From assembly GCA_973895155.1 (NCBI GenBank), contig OZ316896.1, positions 10,974,001-11,038,000 on the forward strand: a stretch of 64,000 nt of DNA. Reading direction: 5' to 3'. The stretch is from Marsupella aquatica. Taxonomy: Eukaryota > Marchantiophyta. The position numbers and the translations under genes are program-made. Shown here one piece after another: positions 1 through 11,556 of the stretch; within the stretch, counting starts at the first letter, position 1, and each line of letters starts with the position of its first letter. The notes under the pieces were generated by a model. The model had not been told where the DNA came from, did not search any database, and saw nothing but the letters and a program-made list of their open reading frames with translations.

Positions 1-215
1 ATTGATGATCATTTGAATTCAACACACCGAGTGAAATCAGATTCTTACGCATGCCAGGTACATACCTGACTCCGGACACTGTGCGTACAGCACCATCAAA
101 CATTTGAATCTTCACAGACCCAATTCCCTCAATTTGACAGGAGTGATCATTTCCCATCAGAACTGAAAAACTCACAAATGTAATAAATGTGAAAAGAGCA
201 AGCACAATCAAGAAT
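1..215 (-). pseudogene. copia pol N-terminal part: aspartic protease region, decayed
   Basis: Minus-strand translation in shifting frames gives blocks typical of the copia protease and its downstream part: a stretch resembling the W-I-L-D-S-G-x-S-x-H start near 185-215, then a block containing RYVPGMRKNLISLG near 15-80. The catalytic D-S/T-G triplet reads as D-C-A here. The blocks lie in different frames, with stops between them. The region continues beyond position 1. The family assignment rests on the conserved VRYVPGMRKNLIS-like motif of copia polyproteins. Confidence 0.72.
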
Positions 216-353
216 CCGCACATCATCTGCTCTTCTAGATGACGTGCACAGGGCATACCCCTGGCTTCATAATACATACTCATCATTGAGTAAATCAGCT
301 TCTCCATCAGCCCTAGCCACATTTGCTGATGAAGACTCAGTTGCCCTTCCCTT

Positions 354-1278
354 ACAATCTCGCTTGAAGTGTCCAACTTGGTTGCACTTCTAACATGTCA
401 CCTGCCTCCTCTGAGGGGATTTACCCTTGGACTTAGATCTGGATTTAGATCTTATCTGGGTTCTACGGTTCCCAAGTTGGTCGCTGCATACTCCTCCCAC
501 GGTTAATATTGAGGGCAGCACCAGATGATGAAGGCTGTGACGTGATGTGCATCTTCTGTTGAAGATTGTCACTAAGCAGAGAACTTACCATGTCATTGTA
601 TGAAATGGTATCCCTATCACGATGCAACAACACCCGTGATAGGGACTGGTAAGATGGAGGCAATGAACTGAGAAGCTGTAGAGCCTTCGTCTCATCATTC
701 AAAGTCTTCCCAAGGTTTTCCAAGTCAACGATCATGTTGTTGAAAACATCCACATGGTCCTGCAATTTTGTACCGGATTCCTTCATCCTGAAACTCATCA
801 GTTTGTAGGAAGTATAGAGCCGGTTCGACAATTCTTTGCGGTGATACTTGCTCTGCAATTCCGCAAACAAGGACATGCAATCCTTATGTGCACCCAACTG
901 CTTGATGATGGGAGGCATGAGATAGAGTGTAACACACCACACTCCCTGCTCCTGCATGCGGTCTCATTGTTTCTCATCAACATCGTCTTCACGAGGGCTC
1001 AGCAGTTGGCCCATTTTTGACGCATAGAGCACTCCCTTCACCTGCTTCCCCCATAACAAGTAGTCAGATCGCCCATCATACTTTGTCACTTCATACTTGG
1101 GTCCCCCAAGCTTGAAAGTCTCCATCTTCTTCTTTGGCACTACCGTGAGCTTTGGTAGTAGTACTGCTTCCTCCACCACACGCCGCACCGGTGATGGTAC
1201 CGGTGTCACGTGCTCTTCCTTCTGCCCCTCAAACCGCCGTGTAGCCCACGAAGCTAGGAGTCCAATACTGAAAACCAA
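354..1278 (-). pseudogene. copia gag, interrupted
   Basis: From an ATG at 1278 the minus strand encodes a gag head with the FKLGGPKYEVTKYDG-like start, then the UBN2/copia gag core, which includes L-F-A-E-L-Q-S-K-Y and L-L-S-S-L-P-P-S-Y. The two parts are in one frame but are separated by an in-frame TGA at 964-966, probably a former tryptophan codon. The core ends at a TAG at 463-465. The basic Arg/Ser/Lys tract and the CCHC zinc knuckle follow in another frame (354-395), and the knuckle itself contains a TAG at 390-392. So there are two nonsense codons and at least one frameshift. Confidence 0.85.
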
Positions 1279-2800
1279 AATTGAAATCGAAATGCGACGG
1301 AAAAGTTATACAAATTTTGGTCGGGGTGGGTAAAACCTTGGGAAACTCCCCCGTTTTGACCACCTCAGGGAATAACCAAAATGTTAAGTACAACCCGTCG
1401 TCGGAATCGCAATTCAATCGGTGCGCCGCATTGCTAACTTCAATGGCTACGACCTCGCCAAAAAACAACCAAAAAAGTTTCCGTTTGGCACGCGGAATCT
1501 TTGTCAGACGGCCAAAAATAGCTCTCTGTTTTTTGGGGAATATTCTGTGTACAGTACCGCAGGTCTCACAAGGGGCCGTTCTCCCTGTCCAAACGGTTAA
1601 AATGCCCGGTCACCGGGCCTGGGATAGCCAATTAAAAGAGCCCGCAAGAAAAAGACAAAAAATTGGTCCTAAAAGGGGTGTAACTTCCCCTAAACAAAAA
1701 TATGCCCTAAAAACGTGCATCCGCATCACGTATATGCGAGTCGGGCCAGGCGCGGTACGAGGCGTACAGGGGCGTAGACAAGGTCATGGCAGGCTGCTAC
1801 GGTTGTGTAAGCAGCCAAATACAAAGGAGGGCAGGGCCGGGCCGAGGTACCTCGGGGGGAGCAGCCGAAAGGGCAAAGCCGCAAAGCGGCTGCCAGCTAA
1901 AGGGAGCGCGAAGGGGAGGGATCGGCGAGGGCTGCGAGAGGGTAGGCAGCCGCTGGGCAGCAGAAAATGCGTCGGCCGGCACTGCGTAAACAATCTCAGC
2001 CGCGGCTGCGGCAGTATGCGGGAGGGAGTGCGAGAGAGGGAGGGGGGCCGAGGGTTGGGTGTGTGTATACACACACAAGGCCCCTTAGACCCCCTTAGAA
2101 GGAAAAATTAACCCTTAAACAGAAAATTGCCGATTACACACCTTAAAAGCCACCGATTACACGAAGAAAATGATGACCGTCGACGGGAAATGTTGCCAAA
2201 TTACACCGGCACAGTCTACAGCTCCAGTAGAGGAAAAACTTTTTGTTGCAACTCACTTTCTCCGCGTCAAGTGCTAATCCCGGACTCAAAATGACTGCCT
2301 TGCCGCGATCAAACCGTTGAGCCGTAGCACTTCGCGTTTCTTCCTCCGAGTCGGACGTCACGATGAGAAACCCGGTTCAGATGGGAACAAGCTCCATAGC
2401 CTGTGAAAAAATCTGAACGCCTCCTTCACTCGTCACGACGCACTCGGTAACAACTCAGCAACAACACAGCTACCAAAACAATCAGCTCGCTTCAACCTTC
2501 AACTTGAGCAATAATGTGCGACGTCCCGAACACCGCACAACTTACTCCGTTGAAAAAACAATCTCCGCTCTCTCCCCCAAGAAATTGTCGAACATGAATA
2601 AATCCAGAACAACACAAACTCCGATTCCTCCGCACCACGGATACCAACCAGTGAGTGCAATACACCGATAGAAAGCCCTCTCACTAATCTATCCGCTTAG
2701 CCACACACATTCAAGTTTCATGCGATAAAACTCCGAATGCAACACCGACAATGAACACTGGAAATCCGTCACGAAAAAACCTCGTCACCTCCCAGGCATG
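1279..2800 (-). other. copia leader with an embedded GC-rich block
   Basis: This 1.5-kb stretch between the primer-binding site and the gag start is unusually long for a copia leader. About 1735-2085 is strongly GC-rich, unlike the AT-rich surroundings, and ends in a short perfect palindrome of TG/CA dinucleotides (about 2059-2078). Open frames cross it on both strands, but they look like composition effects. It may be a nested insertion or captured sequence. No protein family was recognised. Confidence 0.5.
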
Positions 2801-2812
2801 CTCTGATACCAA
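2797..2812 (-). other. primer-binding site, initiator tRNA-Met type
   Basis: On the minus strand, TGGTATCAGAGCATGCC begins two bases inside the LTR edge. TGGTATCAGAGC is the plant copia primer-binding sequence complementary to initiator methionine tRNA. It fixes the neighbouring LTR as the 5' LTR and the element orientation as minus. Confidence 0.9.
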
Positions 2813-2813
2813 T

Positions 2814-3158
2814 TGTTGAGCATAGACGACAATCGCAACGGCAAGCCCATGAACTATCCAATGCACAATAGTTGACACAGAGAGATACGTGGTTCACCTC
2901 CACATGAGGCTACGTCCACAGGAACACACATGAGCTTTACTGCACTCTAGGCCGACCGGCCATACCAAGCATCCACAGCGCAAGCTCTCTCTATCTCTCA
3001 ACTAGCTCCGTAACAATGAGCCTGAGTTCCTACTCTCCAAGCAAACACCGTTTGGTTATAGAGTGTGCACAGCATGACTAACCTAACCAAGTCTGTGACT
3101 AAGGTTAGCCTTAACTACGGTGCAGTCGTGACTCTAGACCTAGGAGTAAATCCTAACA
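2814..3158 (-). repeat. 5' LTR of the copia element (345 bp)
   Basis: Bounded by TGTTGAG on the left and CCTAACA on the right as written on the plus strand, so the ends form TGTT/AACA inverted repeats. It directly abuts the primer-binding site. The same sequence occurs as a solo LTR at 24058-24401, truncated at 36662-36929, and as a short end at 63716-63786. The target-site duplication cannot be checked because the other LTR lies outside the window. Confidence 0.92.
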
Positions 3159-6100
3159 ACAATTCTAGAACCCAAGTAGATTGAACTAGAGTACAACTTT
3201 GTAGGACCAAATGTGCATTTGTTAATTTAATCCACAATGTACACAGCTTAACTGTACAATTGTCAATGTACTCCACAATGTAAAATGTGTAGATGACTGT
3301 TCCTATTTTTATTCATACTCCACAAATCGTGTCACAAAAGTTCCTCTCAGCATCCTTCCAATGCAATGAGTTTCAATGCCAACACACTTGCAAAAGTAAC
3401 TGGCAAACACTTGCAAAATTCTGACTTATTTGTTGTCAACACAATCGTCGGAAAGTTTCAAGTTTCCAGAGATTTCAGTGATATGTCAAATTGTTTGTAC
3501 ACAACCTAGCTGAAGAAAAACTGAAACCACTGACCTCAGTGCTCAAAAGTTGAAGTGAAGAAGCTCACAACGTGTGTAATACGCGATGTGATGACAATGT
3601 TGATGCTAATCCTGAACACCCGGCCAGAACACAAGCCATATGAAGGAATTTATGTCACGATGATGATGAATTCCAGAAAATTTGCATACAAACGCAACCT
3701 GAATGGCAACCAAAACAACTAACCTGTTGCTCAAAAGTAGGAGTGAAGAAGCTCAAAACTTGCGTGTAATCCACGACATGATGATGCGCATGCTGATCCC
3801 AAACACAAGCCATACAATGACATTGTCACAAAATGATCAATGAGGAATTCCAAAAAATTTGCATACACCCGCAACCTGAATGGCAACCAAACAACATTGA
3901 CCTCTTGCTCAAAAAGATGGAGTGAGTGAGCTCTGGAGATTGCGTAATCCAAGTTCAGCCAACTCACTGACTTCTCTCTTGCAAATGCCATGGCTGAGTT
4001 TTCTCGTCTTTTGTCTTCAATGTCACTTACCAAAGAGCAAGGCAAGCTCAAAATTTGGCCATGGCTACCGAACCACATGTGCACTACAGACCAACATAGG
4101 CGCCAACTTTACAGGACTACATATGGTTATGGTAATGTCTTAAGTCCTCTACCCATGGGGTTTCCTTGCAGGAGCTCCTGTAACTCTCCCGGTAACACTT
4201 AGGTTACGGTTTGGGCCTAATCTTGTTAAGGCCCAGGTTTGAGACGCCCTATTGATCCCATTGGAATTCGTAGACCATTAGGACTAACAAGCAGGTTTAT
4301 CAGGGATGTTGGGATGGACAATTGAGTTTGACCTTGGGATTCAAATGAACTGAGTACTTTTTTCCACCCACAATGATATTAAGCACTTGTACCAATAACA
4401 TGTGCTATGAGTAACTATTAACATTTTAAACTGGCCCATGTTGGTGCAGTGGTCCATCTGAGCATGTTGTCAAACATGGTGGTGGAAGGTGGCTTCCATT
4501 TCACAATTAAGAGATAGCTTAATAAAAACATTCCAATATTTGTATGGTTCATTTAGCTAAATCCAGCTTCTATGAGGAATTAGCTAGCATTCACTGGCTT
4601 TTCCAGGTTTCCAGTTTCAAAAAGAACATGAATTTTGCATCCAACGGTATTTGTCATGTTGCCACCTCTTGATTTATATGAAGTGCATTGTCACAAAGCA
4701 ATGGTTGTGACAATGCAGTTCTTTTTGGCAAAAACTTGCACAACATATTTCTTCTTGCATCAACTTCAGCACCCAGCTATCTCTCAATCTTCTTAATTAA
4801 AGTTGAGGAACATGAAATAATTTTTTTGTATTCCAATGGGATTGAAGGGCTGATGCTAATGTTCTTAGTAGAAGTCTAACACCTAACTCCAAGTTCCACA
4901 CCAACAAACATGTAACCTGCAAATGTGCAAATAAAACATAAGGTGTCAGAACACCAGTTTTACGAATAATAGCGTAGACACATTAGTTAGAGTAATGTTT
5001 CACAGCAAATTTGATGGCATATTTTAGGGGGACAATATCATTATTGGTTGACTAAGTGGGGTCAAGTAGAGAGACCTCGAATTCTCTAACGAGTCTGCTT
5101 GGGTTGGGTACTCTAGAAAAATATGGCATATAAGCTTATTACATTCTGACTAATATTGTGACACAAGCTACGAGCCAAAACCAGAACAGCTGCAAACATA
5201 GTGAACGTCACTGATGATGCGTCAAAATCATCATCGTCGCTTTAATTTTGGCTTCCAAAAAATATTGCATGGAACCACATGGCACATGCTACAAGTCCAG
5301 TGACTTACGTTAGTAATGTCAAATACTTCGTATGAAGGTAACACACTGCAAAATTGTCCTTTTCTTTCTTTCCGATGTCATCCGCTTCTCGATGCACACG
5401 GGGTTCCTTCAATTAGAAAAGAAAATAATAGAACAACAAAACTTTATGTGCCCACCAATCAGGTGAAACAACAACAGCATCATTATTTTGCCCATGCCTC
5501 TCATTTTCTACCACCACGTAGCTTAGTCTGAGAATTTATGGACTACTTTCCTGAGACATTCATTTCTTGTGATCCATTGGGTCCCTCCATTTGTTATCAT
5601 ATGTTACCAATATAGCACACAAAAGGTGAAATTAGGAGGGTGTATATGTTCACTTTTTCAGATGCTAGTTACAAATTCATGAATCCACATAAAGACAGAG
5701 TTTGCTCTTCATCTCACTACGGTAGTAAATCGTGATAAAAATAATTATTATTTTGGGTTACTCTGTGTACAGTGAAACCTCTTGACCATGACTCTGAGAA
5801 ATAACCAGAATTTAGGGTGGGGATGAAAAATTGAATGCAAGTAGTTGCATGGACAACCAGCAGGTATTGACATTCAAACCAGGACATTGAGTAGTAGCTG
5901 GTGCTAGGTAGCTGGGGATGGAGCTGTATGATGAAACTGGCCAGTTATGTGAGATGAACTTGTTTGTCTTCATCTCTATTCACTTTGAAAGAACACAAAT
6001 TTGGGCTAGTTATTGTATGAGTGAACATAATCCTGACAAATGAAGTTCAAGGTTTATAAGTTAATCTGAAGTTGCACAAACCCTCACCTCATAGAGGGGT

Positions 6101-7576
6101 ATAACATAGAGATTTAACACACAGAAAACTTGCAGGTGATTCGTTTATCAGAAGGTGAACGAAGGCAGCATTTAAATGTGTGACCCACGGGCTTTAATTA
6201 ATGAATTTTTAGAGCCTACCTGCGATTGAGAAATTTCTACGAGTCTACGACAGTTTGGTGAGCTGTTTCCTCCGTACGAGTCGGTGTGCTGCCGTACCAC
6301 ATCGACTGTAGTGGTGTCATGGTACCTCTCCTGCAGAAAATATATATTATTCTAGTAGTTTGTTATGGGTTTTTCAGAGGAATATTGCTTTTTGTATTCA
6401 GAACGAGACAATATTCCAATCGAGTACCAAAAAGGTTAACTGCTTTACCAGTTTGCCTGGTATTATTCAATTCAGCAAATTGGATTTATTGGAAGCTCCG
6501 TAAAAGCGTACAAATGTCAGCCTCTGACTTTAACCGATTGAAAGAATCAATAAGGAGTACGTTATTACAAGCTTGTAAATGAATCCCCGATACCTCTATT
6601 GGACATCGTTTACCGCTTCCAGTTCGATGCACACTATGAAAATGTTAAACCTGTAAGATAGGGCGAGTCACACTTTTCTTTAGAGATTTCATGACAAGTC
6701 TATTGTCAAACTCATGGTCTGTACTTACAACTTACACCCCATTGATTGTTTCTGTTATAACCATGAATTATAATGTTTATAGTCACAAACAAACTTGACT
6801 CTGTATTAATAATCGTTTTGTTGTAAAAGCTGAAATGGATGGATATTTGTGTTAGTGCAATTTGCCAACAAAAACAATTAGACCTGGCAATAGTAAAAAT
6901 TTGAAAAATTGATAATTAGTTGTGGATCCCCCTACTCGTGCATGCTTTACCACTTGGCAGGAAACTAATACAAGCTCTCTTGTTTTTGCCAATATTAAAT
7001 TGTGCAAATAATACATACGCTGCATAGTCAGTTCTTACATCAATCATCAATATGGTCATCACCAAATTATACTGTTGTTTCATAAGCTGCTATAACAGCA
7101 TTGATTAATGATTAACAAAGCATTCTTGATACTTCGTGGGGTTTACTCAGAATAACAACTACATTGGGAAAATAATAATTTACAAATAATATTTGGTCGC
7201 TCATTGGCCAAACTCTGTGCCCAATTATGCGTCACACTAAAATATCCCTTCTTTCATAAAGCTACGAGCAATGTAGGTTTTCCAAAATGCCCTGATGGAT
7301 TTTGGAAGAGGAGGATGCAGGGCTTTTATTTACAACCTCACAGAAAATGTTTTAATTATTCCACCCCTCTGCCTGTAGTTTGTGTCTACAGTGGAGAATA
7401 ATCTTCAACTTTTCAATTTTTCTGAAAATTTTGAGGCTCTGTGCCAGCAGTCAAAATTCTCGGGAAGTTAGCCATAACCTGGAGCAAGAATGGTGTGCAC
7501 TACGCTATAACTGCAAAAGTAGAGGCTTGGAACTGTAACAAAGAATAGCTTGTTGGACATAAATGCAATTAAGGGT
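3159..7576. other. intergenic, AT-rich, no gene recognised
   Basis: Contains only short unrelated open frames and the tandem duplication at 3531-3960. The longest frame worth noting is 6286-6582 (plus, from a non-ATG codon), with a hydrophobic N-terminal half. It resembles no family I know and has no splice context. Confidence 0.5.
3531..3960. repeat. tandem duplication, period about 180-190 bp, 2.3 copies
   Basis: Starts recur at 3531, 3720 and 3898 with the shared start TGACCT...TGCTCAAAA followed by GAGTGAAGAAGCTC-like sequence. Each full unit also shares AATTTGCATACA and CGCAACCTGAATGGCAACCAA. The third copy is partial and diverges after about 60 bases. Confidence 0.8.
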
Positions 7577-7900
7577 TGCATAATGGGTTTGGGAGAGTGG
7601 GAGACACCCGGTTGGAACTTGCCCTTCAAACTGGGGGATTTTCCCTGTCAAACCGTAAATCCGTAAACCCAGACGCCCGGTCACCTGAAGTTTGGGTTCA
7701 GGATGGGTTTGGGAGGCCGGGTTTGGGAGGGGTTTGGGAGGCTGGGGAGGTATTTTGGTAGGGGTTTGAAAGGGGTTCAGGAGGACAGACGGTTTGAGAG
7801 GCCGGGTCTGGGCCGGGTTTGGGTGGGCTGGGGCGTGGTCCCGTGTGGGGCGGGTCAGGATTCTAGGGACCGAAGGAGTCGGGGGGAGGGGGGGGATATC
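7577..7900 (+). other. G-rich tract with G-quadruplex potential
   Basis: The plus strand carries many GGG and GGGG runs separated by short loops, especially 7700-7760, with the recurring pattern GGGTTTGGGAGG. The open frames across it are composition artefacts rich in Gly, Trp and Arg. It is not the plant telomere repeat TTTAGGG. Confidence 0.6.
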
Positions 7901-8879
7901 AAAAAATATACATCAAACTGATTCTTTTGGGATCATCATTTGACTATTTTATGTGCCCGGCAAATTATAAACTTGCCGGTCAGGTTAAACCTTGGGGAGA
8001 CGGGAGACCAAGACCTTTGCTCACTGCCCGCGGGCCCTGCCTCTTCAATTCCATGTTGTTAAGGTCCACACGATTGCTATCATAGGGTAGAGGAGGCACT
8101 GGCCTCCGTTAAAAGTGGGCGACGTGGTCGAATAGGCGACCGTAAGAACGTGTAGCATTGACCGAATTAAATTGTTTTTTAATGTAGGGTGACTTCTATT
8201 TTTCCCCCGAATTCTTGAAAAGTGACTTCTGATTTCGAGACGACTACAGTAGTAATAAAGTGCTATGCCGTGAGGATACCATCATCTGATTCTTCAGCGC
8301 TCCAATGCGAGGACCGCTTCTCAAGATTTCTGGATTCATTATTGTCAATCGATAACCTCTCTGGGAGGGATTCCGGCAAACAAGGTGCTACAGAAGTACC
8401 TAAAAAGTGTCGAAAGTATCAGACAGGCACAGCGAAGAAAGACTGGGTGTTGACCTTCACCGGACCACACGGCAACCACTACGATGATCGACCCCGAAGA
8501 ATACAGAATTGTCTGCTTGAAGTGATGCGCGATCCTCATTGGCGGGGGCATCACCAAGGGTCCCTGGGGCGACACAGAGGTGACACAACGATAGAGCGGA
8601 CGACTTGTGACTTTCGTTTTCTTTTATTCTTGGCCTGAATCTCGTCTATGTGCTAGTTTATTCATTTTGCCAAAAGGGCCAAATAAAGTACGAGAAGAGG
8701 ACAAAGACTAAAGAAGAGGCAAATGCAACTCAAGAAATCTACCCTAAACTGTAGAAAGAGGAAAGATTTAAAACAAATTGTCCCAACTGCGTGCTGGTAA
8801 CTGCAAATCAAAAAGCATACCATGTATGGTGCCACGCGACACTATTGTGCCATGTGACACTTTTGTAACGCACATCTAA
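7901..8879. other. intergenic; one unidentified open frame
   Basis: An open frame at 8222-8638 (plus, opening with GTG) encodes about 138 residues with a central basic segment. I recognise no domain and see no supporting splice sites. It could be a gene fragment or chance. Nothing else stands out. Confidence 0.35.
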
Positions 8880-9416
8880 GGGTGGCTTTACAAGACGTCG
8901 GGGGCAGTTCCTTCACTTTTCTGACATCCAAGATCCAATCCGGGCCATCCATTGGGGAGATAGTGCTGGAGTTCACTTTAGAAAACGTCGGGGGCAGTTT
9001 TGCTCATTGATTCTGCCGATCCTACATGGACTTCAGTGGGGCCCAACTTTTGCCGACGTGGAGCTCTTTTTTGTCCAGAATTTTAGACCACCTCCGTTGG
9101 AGGTCCCTTCATCCAGCCGCTTGGTCCATTCCTATTATGGGCAGTTTTCAATAAATGCGGACCCACAGGAACCAGCATTAGCCAAAGATTAGCCAGCATT
9201 AGCCAAAGATTCAGGTGGAGTGGGTCCCAAGTTTGTCTTCTAGTCAATGATTCTAGCTACACTGGCCAGAGTTCCCTTTACAAGACGTCGGGGGCAATAA
9301 AAGTCTTCTAAATTCTCTATTAGCCCCGGTATACTGTTTTTAGCATGTGAAACTGCTGCTGGCTCAGCTTTGGTAGAAAAGGAAACGAACGGCCCCGCCG
9401 TCTTGTAAAGTGCCCC
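8880..9416. mobile_element. MITE, PIF/Harbinger (Tourist)-like, 537 bp
   Basis: The left end GGGTGGCTTTACAAGACG and the right end, read inward as GGGGCACTTTACAAGACG, form 18-bp imperfect terminal inverted repeats. They are flanked by TAA at 8877-8879 and TAA at 9417-9419, the 3-bp TWA-type target duplication of PIF/Harbinger elements. Two further internal copies of the ACGTCGGGGGCA core occur near 8986 and 9289. There is no transposase frame, so it is non-autonomous. Confidence 0.72.
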
Positions 9417-11556
9417 TAATACAGCTCAAGATATTGTGCCACATGACACAGGCCCACACTTTGGACAGATTTCTCATTCCATAAAAAACCAGTTTGTTGT
9501 TGAGTGATGGACGTGCGCCAGGGACTCTTTGGTTATTTGGCTCAGTCCCTGGATTTCATTGGATTTTCCCTTGTTGCCTCCCCGTTGTTGGGTCTCCTGT
9601 CTTTCAGATAATGTCTCTCCACCTTGGGTGTCCTTTGTTCTTTGGCGTGAAATAGTTTAGATTGTTCTCTTACATCATTAAGTGAAGTTCCCAAAAGGCA
9701 GATTTGGTGAGGCCCACGGTTGCTTTCCCACCTGTTTGGCCCACCCCAAAAACTTGCCTGCACCCTAGAGCGGTGATCTAGAGGCTTACCTCGAGATGAT
9801 AGGCAGGATTGCTTATTACAATGCTTGATGCAATGAAATCTGGACAATATAATCATTGAGTGGAACCCTTGCAATTGGCTGTACAAAAACACCAGGGCCT
9901 ATTAAGGTATGGTCCTACCTAGCAATAGTGGGCCAAAATAAATGTTGATGCAGAGTTCTTAGTTTTTTTTAGACTTCTAGATCATGTGCAAAGGTGATTC
10001 AAACATTTTCAAACTTTAGTTCCTTCATTCAACAGCTTTGGATTTCTTGAACTTTACTTTATAAAAAAACTTGTATCATGGATTCAATCTTTACAACTCC
10101 AGTTTGCACTGAGAAAGATGTTCATTCTCAGAATACTTTGTGTCACACTCTAAGATGTTGGCCACCTGCTGGTTTCCATTTAGGTGAAAAGATAATGATA
10201 TCCAATTTTTGTCAGTGTCAAGTCTTTTATGTGACTTTGGTGAACCCTTTTTTGGAATGGGGGCTTGAACTAAGGCTGGTTGTCTTCTGAACCTTGGACT
10301 AAATCCCACTTACCATCACTACAATTGGGGCTGTACTTGCTGCGATGACTAATGTTGAGCAAGCTCTGCACTTGTGTAGGCACCCATCATAAGTATCATT
10401 TGGAAGACATAGGGCTCAATGGCTCATGTCTTCACCTTTTGTGCATACTTAGGCAGCTAGGAATGTAACAGGCAACATTGAATGAAATGGGCAACAATAA
10501 ATGATTTTCTCAGGACCCTTCAAGGCTTTCATCTATCATTTTGCTTTGGTGAGAAAGTCCCCACCAGTTTTTGTTTGTGGCAGGAATTCACTACATTCTA
10601 CTCTGGCTGAAAAGTCGAAACTACTTTTGGCAAGTATCTTCAACACCTTTGTCTTCAATTGGCTAGTTTCTGACCTATCCAAAGGCCCCTTTAGCCAAAA
10701 TTTGACTGTTATCCTTAAATGTAGCGAGACCTAACGCTCACAAATTAATCTAAGAAAAGTATATTAATAAATGAGATGAAGATTAATAATATTCTTAGCA
10801 TGTTCTCTTGCAATCAATTGGCCACCCTCCTGAAAACAAAGGAAAAGCTTACAAATTACCCTGGCTCCCACTTTGTGTAAAGTCACCCTTTGTAAATACC
10901 ACCGTTCGAAACAGAAAGAAGAAATCCATCATAGTGAGTCTTAAAGCTTCATTTGTTAGAGGTACTAGCCTCGACTACCCGTTCTTTGAACGTGAATAGC
11001 GGAGATGACAATAAAAGAATTATCAAAATATATTTTCTATTCATATTCTTTGAAGATTAATGATTCGATAAAAAAACCTAACATTTTAATAGTCATATAT
11101 AATATATCATTCTCCTTGATGTGCACATCAAGCTTTTTGTATGCACATCCATGTTCTATGCACATATGTTGTGGGGGGACCATACTACCTATATATTTTG
11201 AATGTAAATATTTAAAAATTATCATATAAAATTGACATGTCTATACATCATAGTCATGTCATAAATTTTTCCCATGCACATGATAACCATGGAGTTATGA
11301 TCTAGAGGCTTCACTCTAGACCCTAGCTTGTGAAAGTAGGCTGCAATTCATGCTTTATTAGTAAAATGTCTTTTGGCCATACTTTTAGCACAGGTTGTGT
11401 AAGAATTTTATAATATTTTCAAACGATGATTGAGTCAAAGCATATGGTCAATTTTTATGATTAAATAGTTATGGATCATGAAGGAGATAGTTTTGACTAC
11501 TAAATTAAGGTCCATCAAATTCTGAAATAAGAGACCCCCTAATAAAAGCGCAGTCA
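9417..11556. other. intergenic, AT-rich, no gene recognised
   Basis: Only short unsupported open frames on both strands. Holds one copy of the TCTAGAG...CTCTAGA palindrome at 11301-11320, described separately. Confidence 0.5.
11301..11320. repeat. dispersed 20-bp palindromic motif, copy 1
   Basis: TCTAGAGGCTTCACTCTAGA has 7-bp inverted arms and a 6-base loop. It recurs at 31387-31405 and 52355-52372 (one in each arm of the inverted duplication) and at 58966-58985, just outside arm B. The copy at 58966 also shares the flank GTTATGA on the same side, so these are related repeats. Confidence 0.7.

Larger units (their letters stand above)
1..2813 (-). mobile_element. Ty1/copia retrotransposon, internal region (5' part, cut by window edge)
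   Basis: Read on the minus strand, the order is LTR, primer-binding site, a 1.5-kb leader, gag, and the start of the protease region, which runs off the left edge. This is the usual order of a Ty1/copia element. The gag frame is interrupted (see the gag entry), so this copy cannot encode its own proteins. Integrase, reverse transcriptase and the second LTR would lie left of the window. LTRs of the same family recur at 24058, 36662 and 63716. Confidence 0.88.

Noticed and set aside
1281-2111. 276-codon plus open frame inside the copia leader
   Set aside because: It runs against the element, crosses the GC-rich block and has low-complexity Arg/Gly content; no family match.
11301-11330. Helitron 3' end (hairpin followed by CTAG)
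   Set aside because: The other copies of the palindrome lack a CTRR end at the same distance, so the Helitron signature is not consistent.
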